A stretch of DNA of 64,000 bases from JAJFVC01 sp039698075 (GTDB lineage: Bacteria > Planctomycetota > Planctomycetia > Pirellulales > Thermoguttaceae): NCBI GenBank assembly GCA_039698075.1, contig JBDKTJ010000003.1, forward strand, positions 1 to 64,000. The letters run 5' to 3'. The first letter of the stretch is position 1; every line of letters begins with the position of its first letter. Shown piece after piece: positions 11,035 to 19,923 of this stretch. The notes below the pieces were generated by a model. The model saw only the letters and a list, made by a program, of their open reading frames with translations, was not told the DNA's origin and made no database searches. The position numbers were made by a program, and so were the translations under genes.

Positions 11035-11613
11035 ATGGCAAAAGGACGGTTTTCTCGAAAAAAGTCGACCTCCGGTCGGTCGGCCTTGTTGTCACTCTCG
11101 ACCTTCAATAGCGATTGGACCGAAACCATGTCTTTCAATTCAACCAACCGGTCATGGAAAGAGTTTTCCCTGCGAGAACTGGTCGAGGAGATCTATCGGC
11201 CATTGGAATCGCAATTGTCGGAACAAGCCATCCAGACATTTCTCGACGTCCCCGCGAACCAAATGATCACCGCCGACCGCGAATTGTTGCGTCGCGCGGT
11301 GCGCAATCTGGTGCTCAACGCCGTCGACGCGATGCCTGAGGGCGGATCGCTGTTCGTCACGTCGGCCGTCGGCCCCAACGCCATTGAATTGGAAGTCGCC
11401 GACACCGGAGCGACCCTGTCGGACGAGCAACGCCGGGAAGCGTTCGAGTTGGTTCCCACGTCGCAACGCGGCGGGGCCGGCTGGGGACTGGCCGTCGTGC
11501 TTCGCATCGCCGAATTGCACGGCGGCGACGTCACCGTGGCGAATTGCCCGGAAGGCGGAGCGGCCTTCACGCTGCGAATTCCGCGGACCGCCGCGATGGA
11601 AGCCGCCGCTTGA
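11035..11613 (+). CDS. Histidine-kinase-like ATPase domain protein
   Basis: This 192-residue protein is essentially one HATPase_c domain. The N box is RRAVRNLVLNAVDAMPEGG, the G1 box is VADTGA and the G2 box is GAGWGLAVV. No phosphoacceptor-histidine (HisKA) domain, sensor region or membrane segment is visible. It could be a cut-down kinase that binds ATP to regulate a partner, or an anti-sigma-like switch protein. It starts the flagellar operon 89 bp before fliF, so a link to flagellar control is inferred from position. ATG 11035 follows GGACAGG; ATG 11128 is an alternative start. Confidence 0.7.
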   Translation: MAKGRFSRKKSTSGRSALLSLSTFNSDWTETMSFNSTNRSWKEFSLRELVEEIYRPLESQLSEQAIQTFLDVPANQMITADRELLRRAVRNLVLNAVDAMPEGGSLFVTSAVGPNAIELEVADTGATLSDEQRREAFELVPTSQRGGAGWGLAVVLRIAELHGGDVTVANCPEGGAAFTLRIPRTAAMEAAA

Positions 11614-11702
11614 GTAAAGGTTTTCGAAGACGACATTGAGGATCGGACCGCCAACGCACGGTCGGCACGCCGGGGGAGTTTGAACCTCACAGGACGGGTC
11701 AG

Positions 11703-13316
11703 ATGGACTTTTTGAATCGGGCTTACTCGCAACTGCACGATCTGTTTCGCTCGATGACGCCGGGCTCGCGCTGGGCGGCGGCTCTTTCGGCCGTCGTCGC
11801 ATTGTCAAGCCTCGGCTATCTGCTGACCCATCAGACCGTCACGCCCGACGCCGACCTGATGCACGGCGTGCCCGTGGCCGCCAGCCAGTTGCCCAAAATG
11901 GAAGCCGCGCTGGCCAAAGCCAATTTAACGAATTACCGAATCGACGGCGCGTCGATCCGCGTGCCGCGAGGCCAAGAGCCGGTCTACATGGGCGCGTTGG
12001 TCGACGCGAAGGCTTTGCCGCCGAACATCGGCGAGGCCCTGATCGCGGCCGTCAGCAACGGCAACGCCTTCGAGAGCCGCGACGCCCGCGACGAACGCCT
12101 CAAAATCGCCCGGCAAACGGAAATGTCGCTGGTGATTCGCTCGATGCCGGGCATTGAAAACGCTTTCGTGTTGTATGACGTCGACATGAAAACCGGCTTC
12201 CAGCGTGAAAAACTCATCACGGCCACGGTCAGCGTCAAACCGGTCGGCGACACGCAGCTCGACGAGGCCCGCATTTCGTCGATCCGTTATTTCATCGCCG
12301 GGGCGATCGCCGGACTGAAACCCGAAAACGTCACGGTCTCGGACCTCAACGGACGCACCTGGCACGGAATCGCCGAGGACGCCGGCAGCGCCGATGAAAA
12401 TCTCTACATCTCGCTCAAACGGACATACGAGCAGGACCTGAAGGCCAAAATTCTCAACGCCTTGTGCTTCATTCCGAAAGTGACCGTCGAACCCACCGTG
12501 GTGCTCGATCGGGAACGGTTGACTCACTTCCGCCAAGAAAAACGCACGCCCAACGACGAGCCTCGCCCGGCCGGTTCGACGCGGTCGCCGCGTTGCAGCG
12601 TGTTGCCCAACACGGCCGCGATTCTCGACAGTCTGCTGAGCGGCTCCACAGGCGACGCCCCTCCGACGCCCGCGGCGTCCGGCTCGCATGAACAGATCGA
12701 ACGCGAAAGCGTCGGCCTGACGCCGATCCAGGCCCGCGTGTCCGTCGGCGTGCCGGTCAGCTATTTCAAGAAGATCTGGCAAGAGCAACACGCGGTCGAG
12801 CCGGGCCATTCGGTCGGATCGCCCGATTTGGCCGCGTTGGATCGGATTCGCGCGGAGGAATCGGAGAAAATCCGACGGCATGTGGCCCAATTGCTTCCGT
12901 CGCCGGAAAGCCCGGCCAAGGCCGCCGAGTTGGTCACCGTCACGACGTTTCAAGACATTTCGACGCCGGTCGAAAAAGTCGCGCACGATTACGTTCAAGA
13001 CGTTTTGGCGTGGCTCCAACAATCGTGGCGGACGTTGAGCGTTTTGGGGCTGGCTCTGATCGGACTGCTCGTGTTGCGGTCGATCGTTCGCCAACTGCCG
13101 AGGCCCTCGATTCCGGAGCCGACGGCGTCCGAGTCCATCGCGATGCCGGAAGGATTTATGCGGGACGACGCCACGACCAACGCGGCGCCGTCGCCCCACG
13201 CCAAACGATTCCGCGAGCCCGCCCCGGCGTATCACGATGAAATTTCCGAACTGGTCGACCGCGATCCCGACGCGGCCGCCAACGTGTTGCGACATTGGAT
13301 CGGGCAGGTGGACTAG
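11703..13316 (+). CDS. fliF: Flagellar MS-ring protein FliF
   Basis: Inner-membrane ring protein that houses the export gate and carries the FliG switch ring. The 537 residues have a first membrane helix at about 23-42, periplasmic ring-building domains, a second helix at about 441-462, and a cytoplasmic tail ending EISELVDRDPDAAANVLRHW, the typical FliG-binding motif. Similarity in the periplasmic part is modest, as is common for planctomycete FliF. fliG starts 3 bp after the stop. FliF and FliG together mark this as a flagellar system, not an injectisome. Confidence 0.9.
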   Translation: MDFLNRAYSQLHDLFRSMTPGSRWAAALSAVVALSSLGYLLTHQTVTPDADLMHGVPVAASQLPKMEAALAKANLTNYRIDGASIRVPRGQEPVYMGALVDAKALPPNIGEALIAAVSNGNAFESRDARDERLKIARQTEMSLVIRSMPGIENAFVLYDVDMKTGFQREKLITATVSVKPVGDTQLDEARISSIRYFIAGAIAGLKPENVTVSDLNGRTWHGIAEDAGSADENLYISLKRTYEQDLKAKILNALCFIPKVTVEPTVVLDRERLTHFRQEKRTPNDEPRPAGSTRSPRCSVLPNTAAILDSLLSGSTGDAPPTPAASGSHEQIERESVGLTPIQARVSVGVPVSYFKKIWQEQHAVEPGHSVGSPDLAALDRIRAEESEKIRRHVAQLLPSPESPAKAAELVTVTTFQDISTPVEKVAHDYVQDVLAWLQQSWRTLSVLGLALIGLLVLRSIVRQLPRPSIPEPTASESIAMPEGFMRDDATTNAAPSPHAKRFREPAPAYHDEISELVDRDPDAAANVLRHWIGQVD

Positions 13317-13319
13317 GCT

Positions 13320-14327
13320 ATGGCGAACGATCGGCAAGCGACAGGCATCCGGAAAGCGGCCCTTTTCGTGGCCGGTTTGGACCAGACGGTCGCCGATCGG
13401 CTGCTGGAGCAAATGGGCCCCGAGCGGGCCAGGCAGGTGCGCGAGGCGATGCGGACCATCGACGCGATCGACCTGCAAGAACAGCAGCGTGTGATCGACG
13501 AGTTCCAACGCATCGAACCGATGATTCCGCCGCAATCGCCGGCCGGCATCGAATTGGACAAGCTGTCGATCGATCAGGCCCGGCACGATTTCGCGGCCGA
13601 ATTGGACGCGCCGGCCTCGTCGGGAACGACCGTCCAAGACGCAACGCCGCCCGCGCCGTTCGAGTTCCTGCGCGACGCCGACGATCCGCGATTGGCCGAG
13701 CTGTTGTCCACCGAGCGTCCGCAAACAATCGCCCTGGTGCTTTCGCACTTGCCGCCCGAGCGGGCCGGCGCCACGTTGGCCCATTTCGACCCGTCGCTGC
13801 AAGTCGAGGTGGTCCGTCGCCTGGTCGATCTCGAAAACACCGATCCCGAAACGCTGCGTCAGATCGAACGAACGTTGGAGGAGCGGCTTGCACGCCAGAT
13901 CGTCGCCTCGCGGCGTGAACGTGCGAACGGTCCGCAAACCGTCGCTCGCATTTTGGCGGCCTGCGGCGGCGCAACGGCCGGCGAAATCGTGGACCATCTA
14001 GCCCAATTCGATCCGTCGCTGGCCGAAATGCTCGGCTATCAGCCGTTGGAGTTCGACGATCTGGCCCAACTGGACGACGCCCTGCTGACGGCGACCTTTC
14101 AAGCCACCGATCCCGACGTGGCGATGGCGGCCCTGTTGGGCGCGACGCCGACGTTGGTCGAGCGAGTGCTCGGCGGGCTCGCGCCGGAGCAGGCCAAACA
14201 GTGGCGTCGCCGGCTCGAACGTCCCGAGCCCATCCGACTGAGCGATATCGACGCCGCGCGACGGCAAGTGGCCGCCACGGCCCGACATTTGTCGTTCAGC
14301 GTCTCACACGACGCGAGGGCCGCGTAG
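13320..14327 (+). CDS. fliG: Flagellar motor switch protein FliG, altered torque residues
   Basis: Rotor protein linking FliF to the switch complex and meeting the stator. The 335-residue length is typical. The N-terminal FliF-binding domain (GIRKAALFVAGLD), a middle domain and a C-terminal domain (about 240-325) are present. The usual EHPQ motif reads ERPQ. A gap-free alignment to E. coli FliG from memory, over residues 271-307, puts Leu at Lys264, Glu at Arg281, and Arg at Asp288 and Asp289; only Arg297 is kept. Torque contacts are therefore lost or reversed. Confidence 0.9.
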   Translation: MANDRQATGIRKAALFVAGLDQTVADRLLEQMGPERARQVREAMRTIDAIDLQEQQRVIDEFQRIEPMIPPQSPAGIELDKLSIDQARHDFAAELDAPASSGTTVQDATPPAPFEFLRDADDPRLAELLSTERPQTIALVLSHLPPERAGATLAHFDPSLQVEVVRRLVDLENTDPETLRQIERTLEERLARQIVASRRERANGPQTVARILAACGGATAGEIVDHLAQFDPSLAEMLGYQPLEFDDLAQLDDALLTATFQATDPDVAMAALLGATPTLVERVLGGLAPEQAKQWRRRLERPEPIRLSDIDAARRQVAATARHLSFSVSHDARAA

Positions 14328-14412
14328 TTGTTTTTCAGGCAAATCATGTCGCCGGTGCGTTGTTGTACGGTTTACGTCCTTTTCGGTTTTTTGCGGTTTC
14401 CTTGAGGCGGTC

Positions 14413-15057
14413 ATGGGCACGATTCTTCGACTCGACCATTCGCCGCACGGCTTGCACGGTGCGGACATGAACTTCGACGACCTGGTCGCCGAGGCCGATC
14501 GGCATGCGTCCGCACGGAAACTCGAGGCCGAGCGTCTGGTCGCCGAAGCCCGACAAGAGGCCGAGGCCATCCGTCAGCAAGCCGCCGAGGAAGGCGCGCT
14601 GGCGGCGGCCCAGGCGGTCGAACGCATGGTGGCCGAGCAGTTGGCCCCGTCGATCGAAGCGTTGCGACGCGCGGCCGACAATCTCCACACGGCCAAGCAA
14701 TCGTGGCTTGCCCATTGGGAGTCGAGCGCCGTCCGATTGGCTTCGGCGATGGCCGCCCGAATCCTCCGCGGCGAGTTGCGTCGTCAGCCGGAGGTGACGC
14801 TCCGACTGGTCCGTGAGGCGTTGGAGCTGGCCGCCGGCAGCGCGAACGTTCGTCTGCGTCTGCATCCCGACGACCTCAAGGCCTTGGGCTCGCAGGTGCA
14901 AGCGATGATCGACTCGATGTCGTCGCTCGGCGCCGCCGAACTGACGCCCGACCCGTCCATCACCCGAGGCGGCTGCCGCGTCGACACCCGCTTCGGCACG
15001 ATCGACCAACAATTCGAGTCCCAGTTGCAACGCATGGAAGAAGAGTTGACCGGCTAA
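14413..15057 (+). CDS. fliH: Flagellar export ATPase regulator FliH
   Basis: Peripheral stalk protein that holds the FliI ATPase and links it to the rotor. The 214 residues show an Ala/Glu/Arg-rich coiled coil (about 20-90) and a globular C-terminal region resembling the V/A-ATPase E subunit (about 110-205; GGCRVDTRFGTIDQQFESQL). Primary similarity is low, so the call leans on position between fliG and fliI. ATG 14413 is preceded by GAGGCGG. Confidence 0.85.
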   Translation: MGTILRLDHSPHGLHGADMNFDDLVAEADRHASARKLEAERLVAEARQEAEAIRQQAAEEGALAAAQAVERMVAEQLAPSIEALRRAADNLHTAKQSWLAHWESSAVRLASAMAARILRGELRRQPEVTLRLVREALELAAGSANVRLRLHPDDLKALGSQVQAMIDSMSSLGAAELTPDPSITRGGCRVDTRFGTIDQQFESQLQRMEEELTG

Positions 15058-15081
15058 CCCCTAGCCTCTAGCCCCTAGCCC
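15056..15081 (+). repeat. C-rich CCCCTAGC leader repeat before fliI
   Basis: Three units of CCCTAGC type run from the fliH stop straight into the fliI ATG with no gap and no Shine-Dalgarno sequence. It has the same coding-strand orientation as the other leader repeats in the window. Confidence 0.6.
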
Positions 15082-16407
15082 ATGTCCGACCTTACCGAAC
15101 AACTCGACCAGATCATGCCGACGTCGCTCATGGGCAGCGTTGCGCGGACGATCGGCACGACGATTTCCGCGTCGGATTTTCCGGCGCCGATCGGGGCCGT
15201 GGCGGAAATCCAACGGCAGTCGGGCGATCCGTTGACGGCCGAGGTCGTCGGTTTTCGCGACGATTTGACCGTGCTGTATCCGTTGAGCCGATTCGACGGC
15301 GTGCGGCGAGGCAACCGCGTTCGTCTGGTCCGCACTGCGAGGTGGTTGCGCGTGGGTGACGAGTTGCTGGGCCGGGTGATCGACGCCGAGGGCCGCCCGA
15401 TCGACGGTCGTCCGTTGCCGGCGCTCGACCAGCGCGTCTCGCTGCAACAATCGCCGCCCGATCCGTGCGCCCGACCGCGCATCGACGAGCCGCTTTCGAC
15501 CGGCGTCCGCGCGATCGACGGTCTGTTGACGTGCGGCAAAGGTCAGCGGATGGGCATTTTTTCCGGCTCCGGCGTCGGCAAGAGCACGCTGCTGGGCATG
15601 ATGGCCCGCTACAGCTCGGCCGACGTGATCGTCATTGCGTTGATCGGCGAGCGCGGCCGAGAAGTCAATCAGTTCATCGAGCGCGATCTCGGGCCCGAGG
15701 GCTTGGCCAAGAGCGTGGTCGTCGTGGCCACGAGCGATCAGCCGGCGCTCACGCGAACCCAAGCGGCGCAGACCGCCACGGCCGTGGCCGAGCATTTTCG
15801 CGATCGCGGCAAGGATGTGTTGTTGTTGATGGATTCGCTGACGCGGTTTGCGTTGGCCCAACGCGAGATCGGACTGGCGGCCGGCGAGCCGCCGACGACG
15901 CGCGGATTTACGCCCTCGGTGTTCGCCGCGTTGCCGAGACTGGTCGAACGGACCGGTCGAAGCGCGTCGGGCAGCATCACCGCATTTTATTCCGTGCTGG
16001 TCGAAGCGGACGATCCGAACGAGCCGATCAGCGACGCCGTTCGCGGATTGTTGGACGGCCACACCTGGCTTTCGCGTCATCTGGCGTCGCGCGGCCATTA
16101 TCCGGCCATCGACGTGCTGGAAAGCATCAGCCGTTTGACGCCGGACGTGGTCGACTCGGAACAGTTGCAGGCGATTCACGCGATTCGCGCCATGCTCGGG
16201 GCGCACCGCGATCATCAGGATTTGATTTCGATCGGCGCGTATCGCCGCGGCAGCAACCGGACCGTCGACGCCGCGATCGAGTTGCAGGAGGCGTTGAACG
16301 AGTACCTGCGTCAACCGATCGGGCGGCCCGCCTCGCTGGCCGAGGCCCGGCGCGAATTGCTCGAACTTTTCGATCGATACCAAACGTTGCTCGAACCGTC
16401 CGAATAA
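15082..16407 (+). CDS. fliI: Flagellum-specific ATPase FliI
   Basis: Hexameric ATPase that unfolds and delivers export substrates to the gate. The 441 residues are of normal length. The Walker A motif GSGVGKST is at about residues 163-170, Walker B LLLMDSLTRFA at about 247-257, and GERGREVNQFIERDL and SGSITAFYSVLVEADD follow the FliI/InvC family. fliJ starts 3 bp after the stop codon. All catalytic motifs look intact. Confidence 0.95.
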   Translation: MSDLTEQLDQIMPTSLMGSVARTIGTTISASDFPAPIGAVAEIQRQSGDPLTAEVVGFRDDLTVLYPLSRFDGVRRGNRVRLVRTARWLRVGDELLGRVIDAEGRPIDGRPLPALDQRVSLQQSPPDPCARPRIDEPLSTGVRAIDGLLTCGKGQRMGIFSGSGVGKSTLLGMMARYSSADVIVIALIGERGREVNQFIERDLGPEGLAKSVVVVATSDQPALTRTQAAQTATAVAEHFRDRGKDVLLLMDSLTRFALAQREIGLAAGEPPTTRGFTPSVFAALPRLVERTGRSASGSITAFYSVLVEADDPNEPISDAVRGLLDGHTWLSRHLASRGHYPAIDVLESISRLTPDVVDSEQLQAIHAIRAMLGAHRDHQDLISIGAYRRGSNRTVDAAIELQEALNEYLRQPIGRPASLAEARRELLELFDRYQTLLEPSE

Positions 16408-16410
16408 ACG

Positions 16411-16887
16411 ATGCTCAAGTTTCAATTTCGACTGGCCACGCTGCAAAAACTCCGCGAGATTGCCCGCGACGAGCGACGCACGCAATTGGCCGAGTCGCAA
16501 CGGGCCGACGCCGCATTGGAGCACGAGCAGGCGGAAGTCGACGCCGAACGGGGTCGGTTGCAGGGCGAATGCCGCGCGATCGGCGGGCCAGGCCGCTTGG
16601 ATCTTCCGCGATTGGCCGAGGTCCAGCGTTACGCCGAATCGCTGCGACGCGACGCCGAATCGCTCGAACGCCAACGGCGGTCGCTGGCCGTCGAAATCGA
16701 GCGGCGGCGGCTTGCCACGATCGAAGCCGACCGGGACGTCCGATCGCTTGAAAAACTGCGTGAGCATCAATGGGCGGCCCATCGCCAGATCGAAGAGCGT
16801 CAAACCGTCAAGCGGCTCGACGAGTCCGCCGCGAGGGCCGTCGCAGTCGCCCGGTCGTCGCAGGACGACGACGAAACCCCTCATTGA
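16411..16887 (+). CDS. fliJ: Flagellar export protein FliJ
   Basis: Short coiled-coil protein that sits in the centre of the FliI ring and contacts FlhA. The 158 residues are almost wholly helical and rich in Arg, Glu, Ala and Gln. They begin MLKFQFRLATLQKLREIARD, the family's usual opening. Recognition is based on that start, size, coiled coil and position directly after fliI. Confidence 0.85.
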   Translation: MLKFQFRLATLQKLREIARDERRTQLAESQRADAALEHEQAEVDAERGRLQGECRAIGGPGRLDLPRLAEVQRYAESLRRDAESLERQRRSLAVEIERRRLATIEADRDVRSLEKLREHQWAAHRQIEERQTVKRLDESAARAVAVARSSQDDDETPH

Positions 16888-16980
16888 TCTCTAGGTAGCC
16901 CATGAACCGTTCCATACACATTAGCCTAGGCATCAATAAACAAGCGTTTTATCGGTCCCGCGCGTGAGGAGCATTTTTTT

Positions 16981-17334
16981 ATGGCCCACGAACCCATCCC
17001 CGAACGAACGTCGAGCGACGCCGGACCGGCGTGCGGCGCGACGCCTTGTCGTTGGGAGCGATTCGATGGCGAGCCGGCGATCCGCCCGGCCGATGCGGTC
17101 GAGTCGGACGACCCGACGCCGATTTCCGTACGGATCGAGTTCGGACGCGCCCGACCGCGACGCGACGAGGTGCAAAAATTGCGCGTCGGGGACATCGTGC
17201 CGCTGGACAACCACGCCACGGATCTGGTCGGGGTATACGCCAACGGGCGGCTGGTGGCCCGGGGCGAGCCGCTGGTCGTCGACGGACGGATCGGCGTCCG
17301 CGTGGTCGAGTTGATCTCCCCGGTCGAACCCTGA
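16981..17334 (+). CDS. fliN: Flagellar motor switch protein FliN
   Basis: The C-ring component is represented by one SpoA-type surface-presentation domain (about residues 47-117; ISVRIEFGRARPRRDEVQKL, then PLVVDGRIGVRVVEL). The first 45 residues are hydrophilic and unconserved. No FliM gene is in the window. FliN is placed just before fliO, as in many fliMNOPQR clusters. GAGGAG lies 9-10 bases upstream of the ATG, beyond a T-rich spacer. Confidence 0.88.
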   Translation: MAHEPIPERTSSDAGPACGATPCRWERFDGEPAIRPADAVESDDPTPISVRIEFGRARPRRDEVQKLRVGDIVPLDNHATDLVGVYANGRLVARGEPLVVDGRIGVRVVELISPVEP

Positions 17335-17354
17335 ACGAAAAAAGGAATCAGGCC

Positions 17355-17864
17355 ATGCGACGTTGGATGATGGTGGTCGGACTGGTGATGGTTGCGGTTG
17401 GCGCGGCTCGATGGTCGGCGGCGGACGCCGCGCCGTTGTCGTCCGACGCGCAGCCCGCGACACTGCAATCGTCGGACGCCATGCCGTTGAAACCGCACGA
17501 CGCCGCACGCGACGAACCGGCCAAACGGCCGAACTTTTTTTCACCGGTCACGATCGGCGGCAGCTTGGCGCTGGTCCTTGGGATTTTTTTGGCGTTGGTT
17601 TGGTTGATCCGCCGCGCGGCGCCGGGCCGAATCGGTCCGTTGCCGACCGAGGTGTTCGAGACGCTCGGACGGGCGCCGCTGGCCAATCGCCAACAGGCGC
17701 AGTTGATTCGGTGCGGTCCCAAGCTGCTGCTGGCGGCCATTTCGATGACCGACGCCCGGCCGCTGCTTGAAATTGATGATCCCGAAGAGGTCGAGCGTCT
17801 GACGATGCTGTGTCGCTCGGGCCGATTGCAGACCCCGCTGCGTCGAACGGAGAACCGCCGATGA
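17355..17864 (+). CDS. fliO: Flagellar biosynthetic protein FliO
   Basis: Membrane chaperone that helps assemble the FliP ring of the export gate. The 169 residues have an N-terminal signal or membrane segment (about 5-26), a Pro/Asp/Ala-rich periplasmic stretch, one membrane helix (about 68-90) and a cytoplasmic FliO domain with LGRAPLANRQQAQLIRCGPK. The stop overlaps the fliP start (ATGA at 17861-17864), showing translational coupling. Confidence 0.85.
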   Translation: MRRWMMVVGLVMVAVGAARWSAADAAPLSSDAQPATLQSSDAMPLKPHDAARDEPAKRPNFFSPVTIGGSLALVLGIFLALVWLIRRAAPGRIGPLPTEVFETLGRAPLANRQQAQLIRCGPKLLLAAISMTDARPLLEIDDPEEVERLTMLCRSGRLQTPLRRTENRR

Positions 17865-18664
17865 TGGGCCGTTGGATGCCAATGCTCTGTTTGTTCGGGT
17901 GCCTGCTGTTCGTCGCGGTTGCGCGGGCGGATGAGTCGAACGCCGCGCCGGCCAATCAACCGCTGTCGGTCGGACTGCCCGACGGATTGGCCGCCGGTCC
18001 GAAAGGTTGGACCAGTCCCGAGGGGCTCGGTTCGACGTTGCAGATGATGCTGTTGCTGACCGTGTTGAGTCTGGCGCCGGCGGCGTTGCTGATGACCACC
18101 TGTTTTGTCCGCATCGTGGTGGTGCTGAGCCTGCTGCGGCAAGCGCTCGGAACGCAGAATCTTCCGCCGACGCAGGTGATCACCACGCTGGCGTTGTTCT
18201 TGACGCTGCTGATTATGAGTCCGGCGTGGAAACAAGTGTACGATAGCGCAGTCGTTCCGTACACGCAGCATCGGATCGACGCCCAACAGGCGTGGACGAC
18301 CGGCGTCGCGCCGATCCGTCGCTTCATGAGCGCGCAGATTGAAAACACGAAGAACACCGAGGACGTGTGGCTGTTTTTGAACTACCTGCCGCATCGCGCC
18401 GCGCCGGCCAGCTACGACGATGTGCCGCTGCAAGCCCTGCTGCCGGCGTTTATGCTGAGCGAACTGAAGACGGCCTTTTTGATCGGGTTTACGATTTTTC
18501 TTCCGTTTTTGATTCTCGACATGGTCGTGGCCAGCGTCATGGTGTCGATGAGCATGTTGATGGTTCCACCGGCGTTGGTGTCGCTGCCATTGAAGTTGCT
18601 GTTGTTCGTTCTGGTCGACGGCTGGCGTCTGGTCGTCGGAATGCTTTTGCAGAGTTTCCAGTAA
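17861..18664 (+). CDS. fliP: Flagellar export gate protein FliP
   Basis: Core subunit of the FliP5Q4R1 export gate. The 267 residues include a cleavable-looking signal (about 1-24), LLTVLSLAPAALLMTTCFVR, LFLTLLIMSP and the C-terminal LSELKTAFLIGF and LPFLILDMVVASVM motifs, all typical of FliP. The chosen ATG overlaps the fliO stop by four bases; an in-frame upstream ATG at 17810 lies inside fliO and is unlikely. Confidence 0.95.
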   Translation: MMGRWMPMLCLFGCLLFVAVARADESNAAPANQPLSVGLPDGLAAGPKGWTSPEGLGSTLQMMLLLTVLSLAPAALLMTTCFVRIVVVLSLLRQALGTQNLPPTQVITTLALFLTLLIMSPAWKQVYDSAVVPYTQHRIDAQQAWTTGVAPIRRFMSAQIENTKNTEDVWLFLNYLPHRAAPASYDDVPLQALLPAFMLSELKTAFLIGFTIFLPFLILDMVVASVMVSMSMLMVPPALVSLPLKLLLFVLVDGWRLVVGMLLQSFQ

Positions 18665-18666
18665 AT

Positions 18667-18763
18667 GAGGGATTGGGGATTAGATACAACCGCGGAAAAC
18701 CAAACGTGGTGCGATGTGATTGAAACTACCCCGACCCCCGCGTCCCCTAATCCCTAATCCCTC
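18667..18763. repeat. Inverted repeat pair between fliP and fliQ
   Basis: The left arm GAGGGATTGGGGATTAG (18667-18683) and right arm CTAATCCCTAATCCCTC (18747-18763) are complementary at 16 of 17 bases, with 63 bases between. The RNA could fold into a long hairpin just before fliQ. The right arm is also the leader repeat of fliQ. Confidence 0.65.
18747..18763 (+). repeat. CTAATCCC leader repeat before fliQ
   Basis: CTAATCCCTAATCCCTC ends 9 bases before the fliQ ATG. The identical 17 bases occur before flhB (19924-19940). Confidence 0.75.
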
Positions 18764-18772
18764 CCGCCTCCC

Positions 18773-19039
18773 ATGGACCAACAAACCGCCGTTGAACTGG
18801 GCCGCCAAGCGTTTTGGACGATGCTGTTGATCGGTTCGCCGGTGTTGGCCGCGGGCCTGATCGTTGGGCTGGTGATTGGACTGTTGCAGGCGCTCACGCA
18901 AATCCAAGAGCAAACCGTGGCCTTCGTTCCGAAAATCATCGTCATGTTGCTGGTTCTCAGCGCGACGCTGCCGTGGCTGATCGCGCAAATGGTTCAATAC
19001 ACCCACGACCTGATCGCCGGTATTCCGGGTCGGTGGTGA
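18773..19039 (+). CDS. fliQ: Flagellar export gate protein FliQ
   Basis: Small gate subunit of 88 residues with two membrane helices (about 15-40 and 50-75). The family motifs LIVGLVIGLLQALTQIQEQT and VPKIIVMLLVL are intact. There is no Shine-Dalgarno sequence; the ATG follows a C-rich repeat that could pair with an upstream arm after fliP. Confidence 0.95.
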   Translation: MDQQTAVELGRQAFWTMLLIGSPVLAAGLIVGLVIGLLQALTQIQEQTVAFVPKIIVMLLVLSATLPWLIAQMVQYTHDLIAGIPGRW

Positions 19040-19102
19040 GCTGTCGCCAACGGCCATGCGTGGTGTTGCCGTTTTTTGTCACGTTCGGTTCTCCGCGATT
19101 TT

Positions 19103-19891
19103 ATGATGACGCACGCTGCCGGTCTTATCTTGCTGTCGCTCGTGTTCGCCCGGGTCGGCGGATTGACGATGACCGCGCCGATTTTCGGCGGGGCGGCCGT
19201 GCCGATGCAAGTTCGCGTGCTGCTGGCCGTCGCGTTGACCGCGCTGGTCGCGCCGCTGCAATGGAATGCGGCTTTCGTCTCGCCCGGCGGCCCGGCGGAT
19301 TACGCCGTCCTGCTGGGCAGCGAGGCCGTGGTCGGCGTTTGCCTCGGGCTCGGCGTTCTGATCCTCGTCCACGGCATGACGCTGGCCGGTCAGTTGATCG
19401 GCGCCGCCAGCGGACTGACCGTGGCCGACGTGTTCGACCCGTCGTTGGACGAGAACGTGCCGCTGTTTTCTCGACTGTTCTTTCTGCTGGCCGTCGCGAT
19501 TTTTTTCTGCGTCGGCGGACATCGGATGGTCATGGCGGGCCTTTTGGACACGTTTCGGACGATCCCGCCCGGCGGCGCGACGTTTTCCCGGTCGATCGTC
19601 GATGGATTCGTGACCTTGGCAGGCCAGAGTTTCGCCTTGGCCGTGCGGGCCTCCGCGCCGGTCGTGACGGCGTTGTTGCTAGCGACCTTGACGCTGGGGC
19701 TCGTCGGACGTACCCTGCCGCAGTTGAATGTGTTGAGCCTCGGGTTCGGCGTGAACGCCCTGCTGGCCTTCGCAGCGCTGAGCATCACGTTGGGAACGGC
19801 GGCCGTGGCGTGGGCTGATCAAATCGAACCGGCATTGGATACGCTTTTGGAATGTCTTCAGACACCGATTTCCAAAGAATGGCTTTTTTAG
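19103..19891 (+). CDS. fliR: Flagellar export gate protein FliR
   Basis: Third gate subunit, 262 residues from the ATG at 19103. It has six predicted membrane helices and the FliR blocks LVFARVGGLTMTAPIFGG, VALTALVAPLQ and LSLGFGVNALLAF. A TTG at 19076 and a second ATG at 19106 are in frame; none has a clear ribosome site, so the exact start is uncertain. Gene order and length are normal. Confidence 0.92.
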   Translation: MMTHAAGLILLSLVFARVGGLTMTAPIFGGAAVPMQVRVLLAVALTALVAPLQWNAAFVSPGGPADYAVLLGSEAVVGVCLGLGVLILVHGMTLAGQLIGAASGLTVADVFDPSLDENVPLFSRLFFLLAVAIFFCVGGHRMVMAGLLDTFRTIPPGGATFSRSIVDGFVTLAGQSFALAVRASAPVVTALLLATLTLGLVGRTLPQLNVLSLGFGVNALLAFAALSITLGTAAVAWADQIEPALDTLLECLQTPISKEWLF

Positions 19892-19923
19892 TCCCATAAA
19901 AATGGATAGCGAAACAGTCTTTT

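Noticed and set aside
11925..13997. A 690-codon open frame antisense to fliF and fliG
   Set aside because: It is a shadow of GC-rich codon bias; the sense strand encodes clear FliF and FliG, and the antisense product has no recognisable domain.
16900..16968. A 21-codon frame between fliJ and fliN
   Set aside because: No ribosome site and no composition bias; too short to support.
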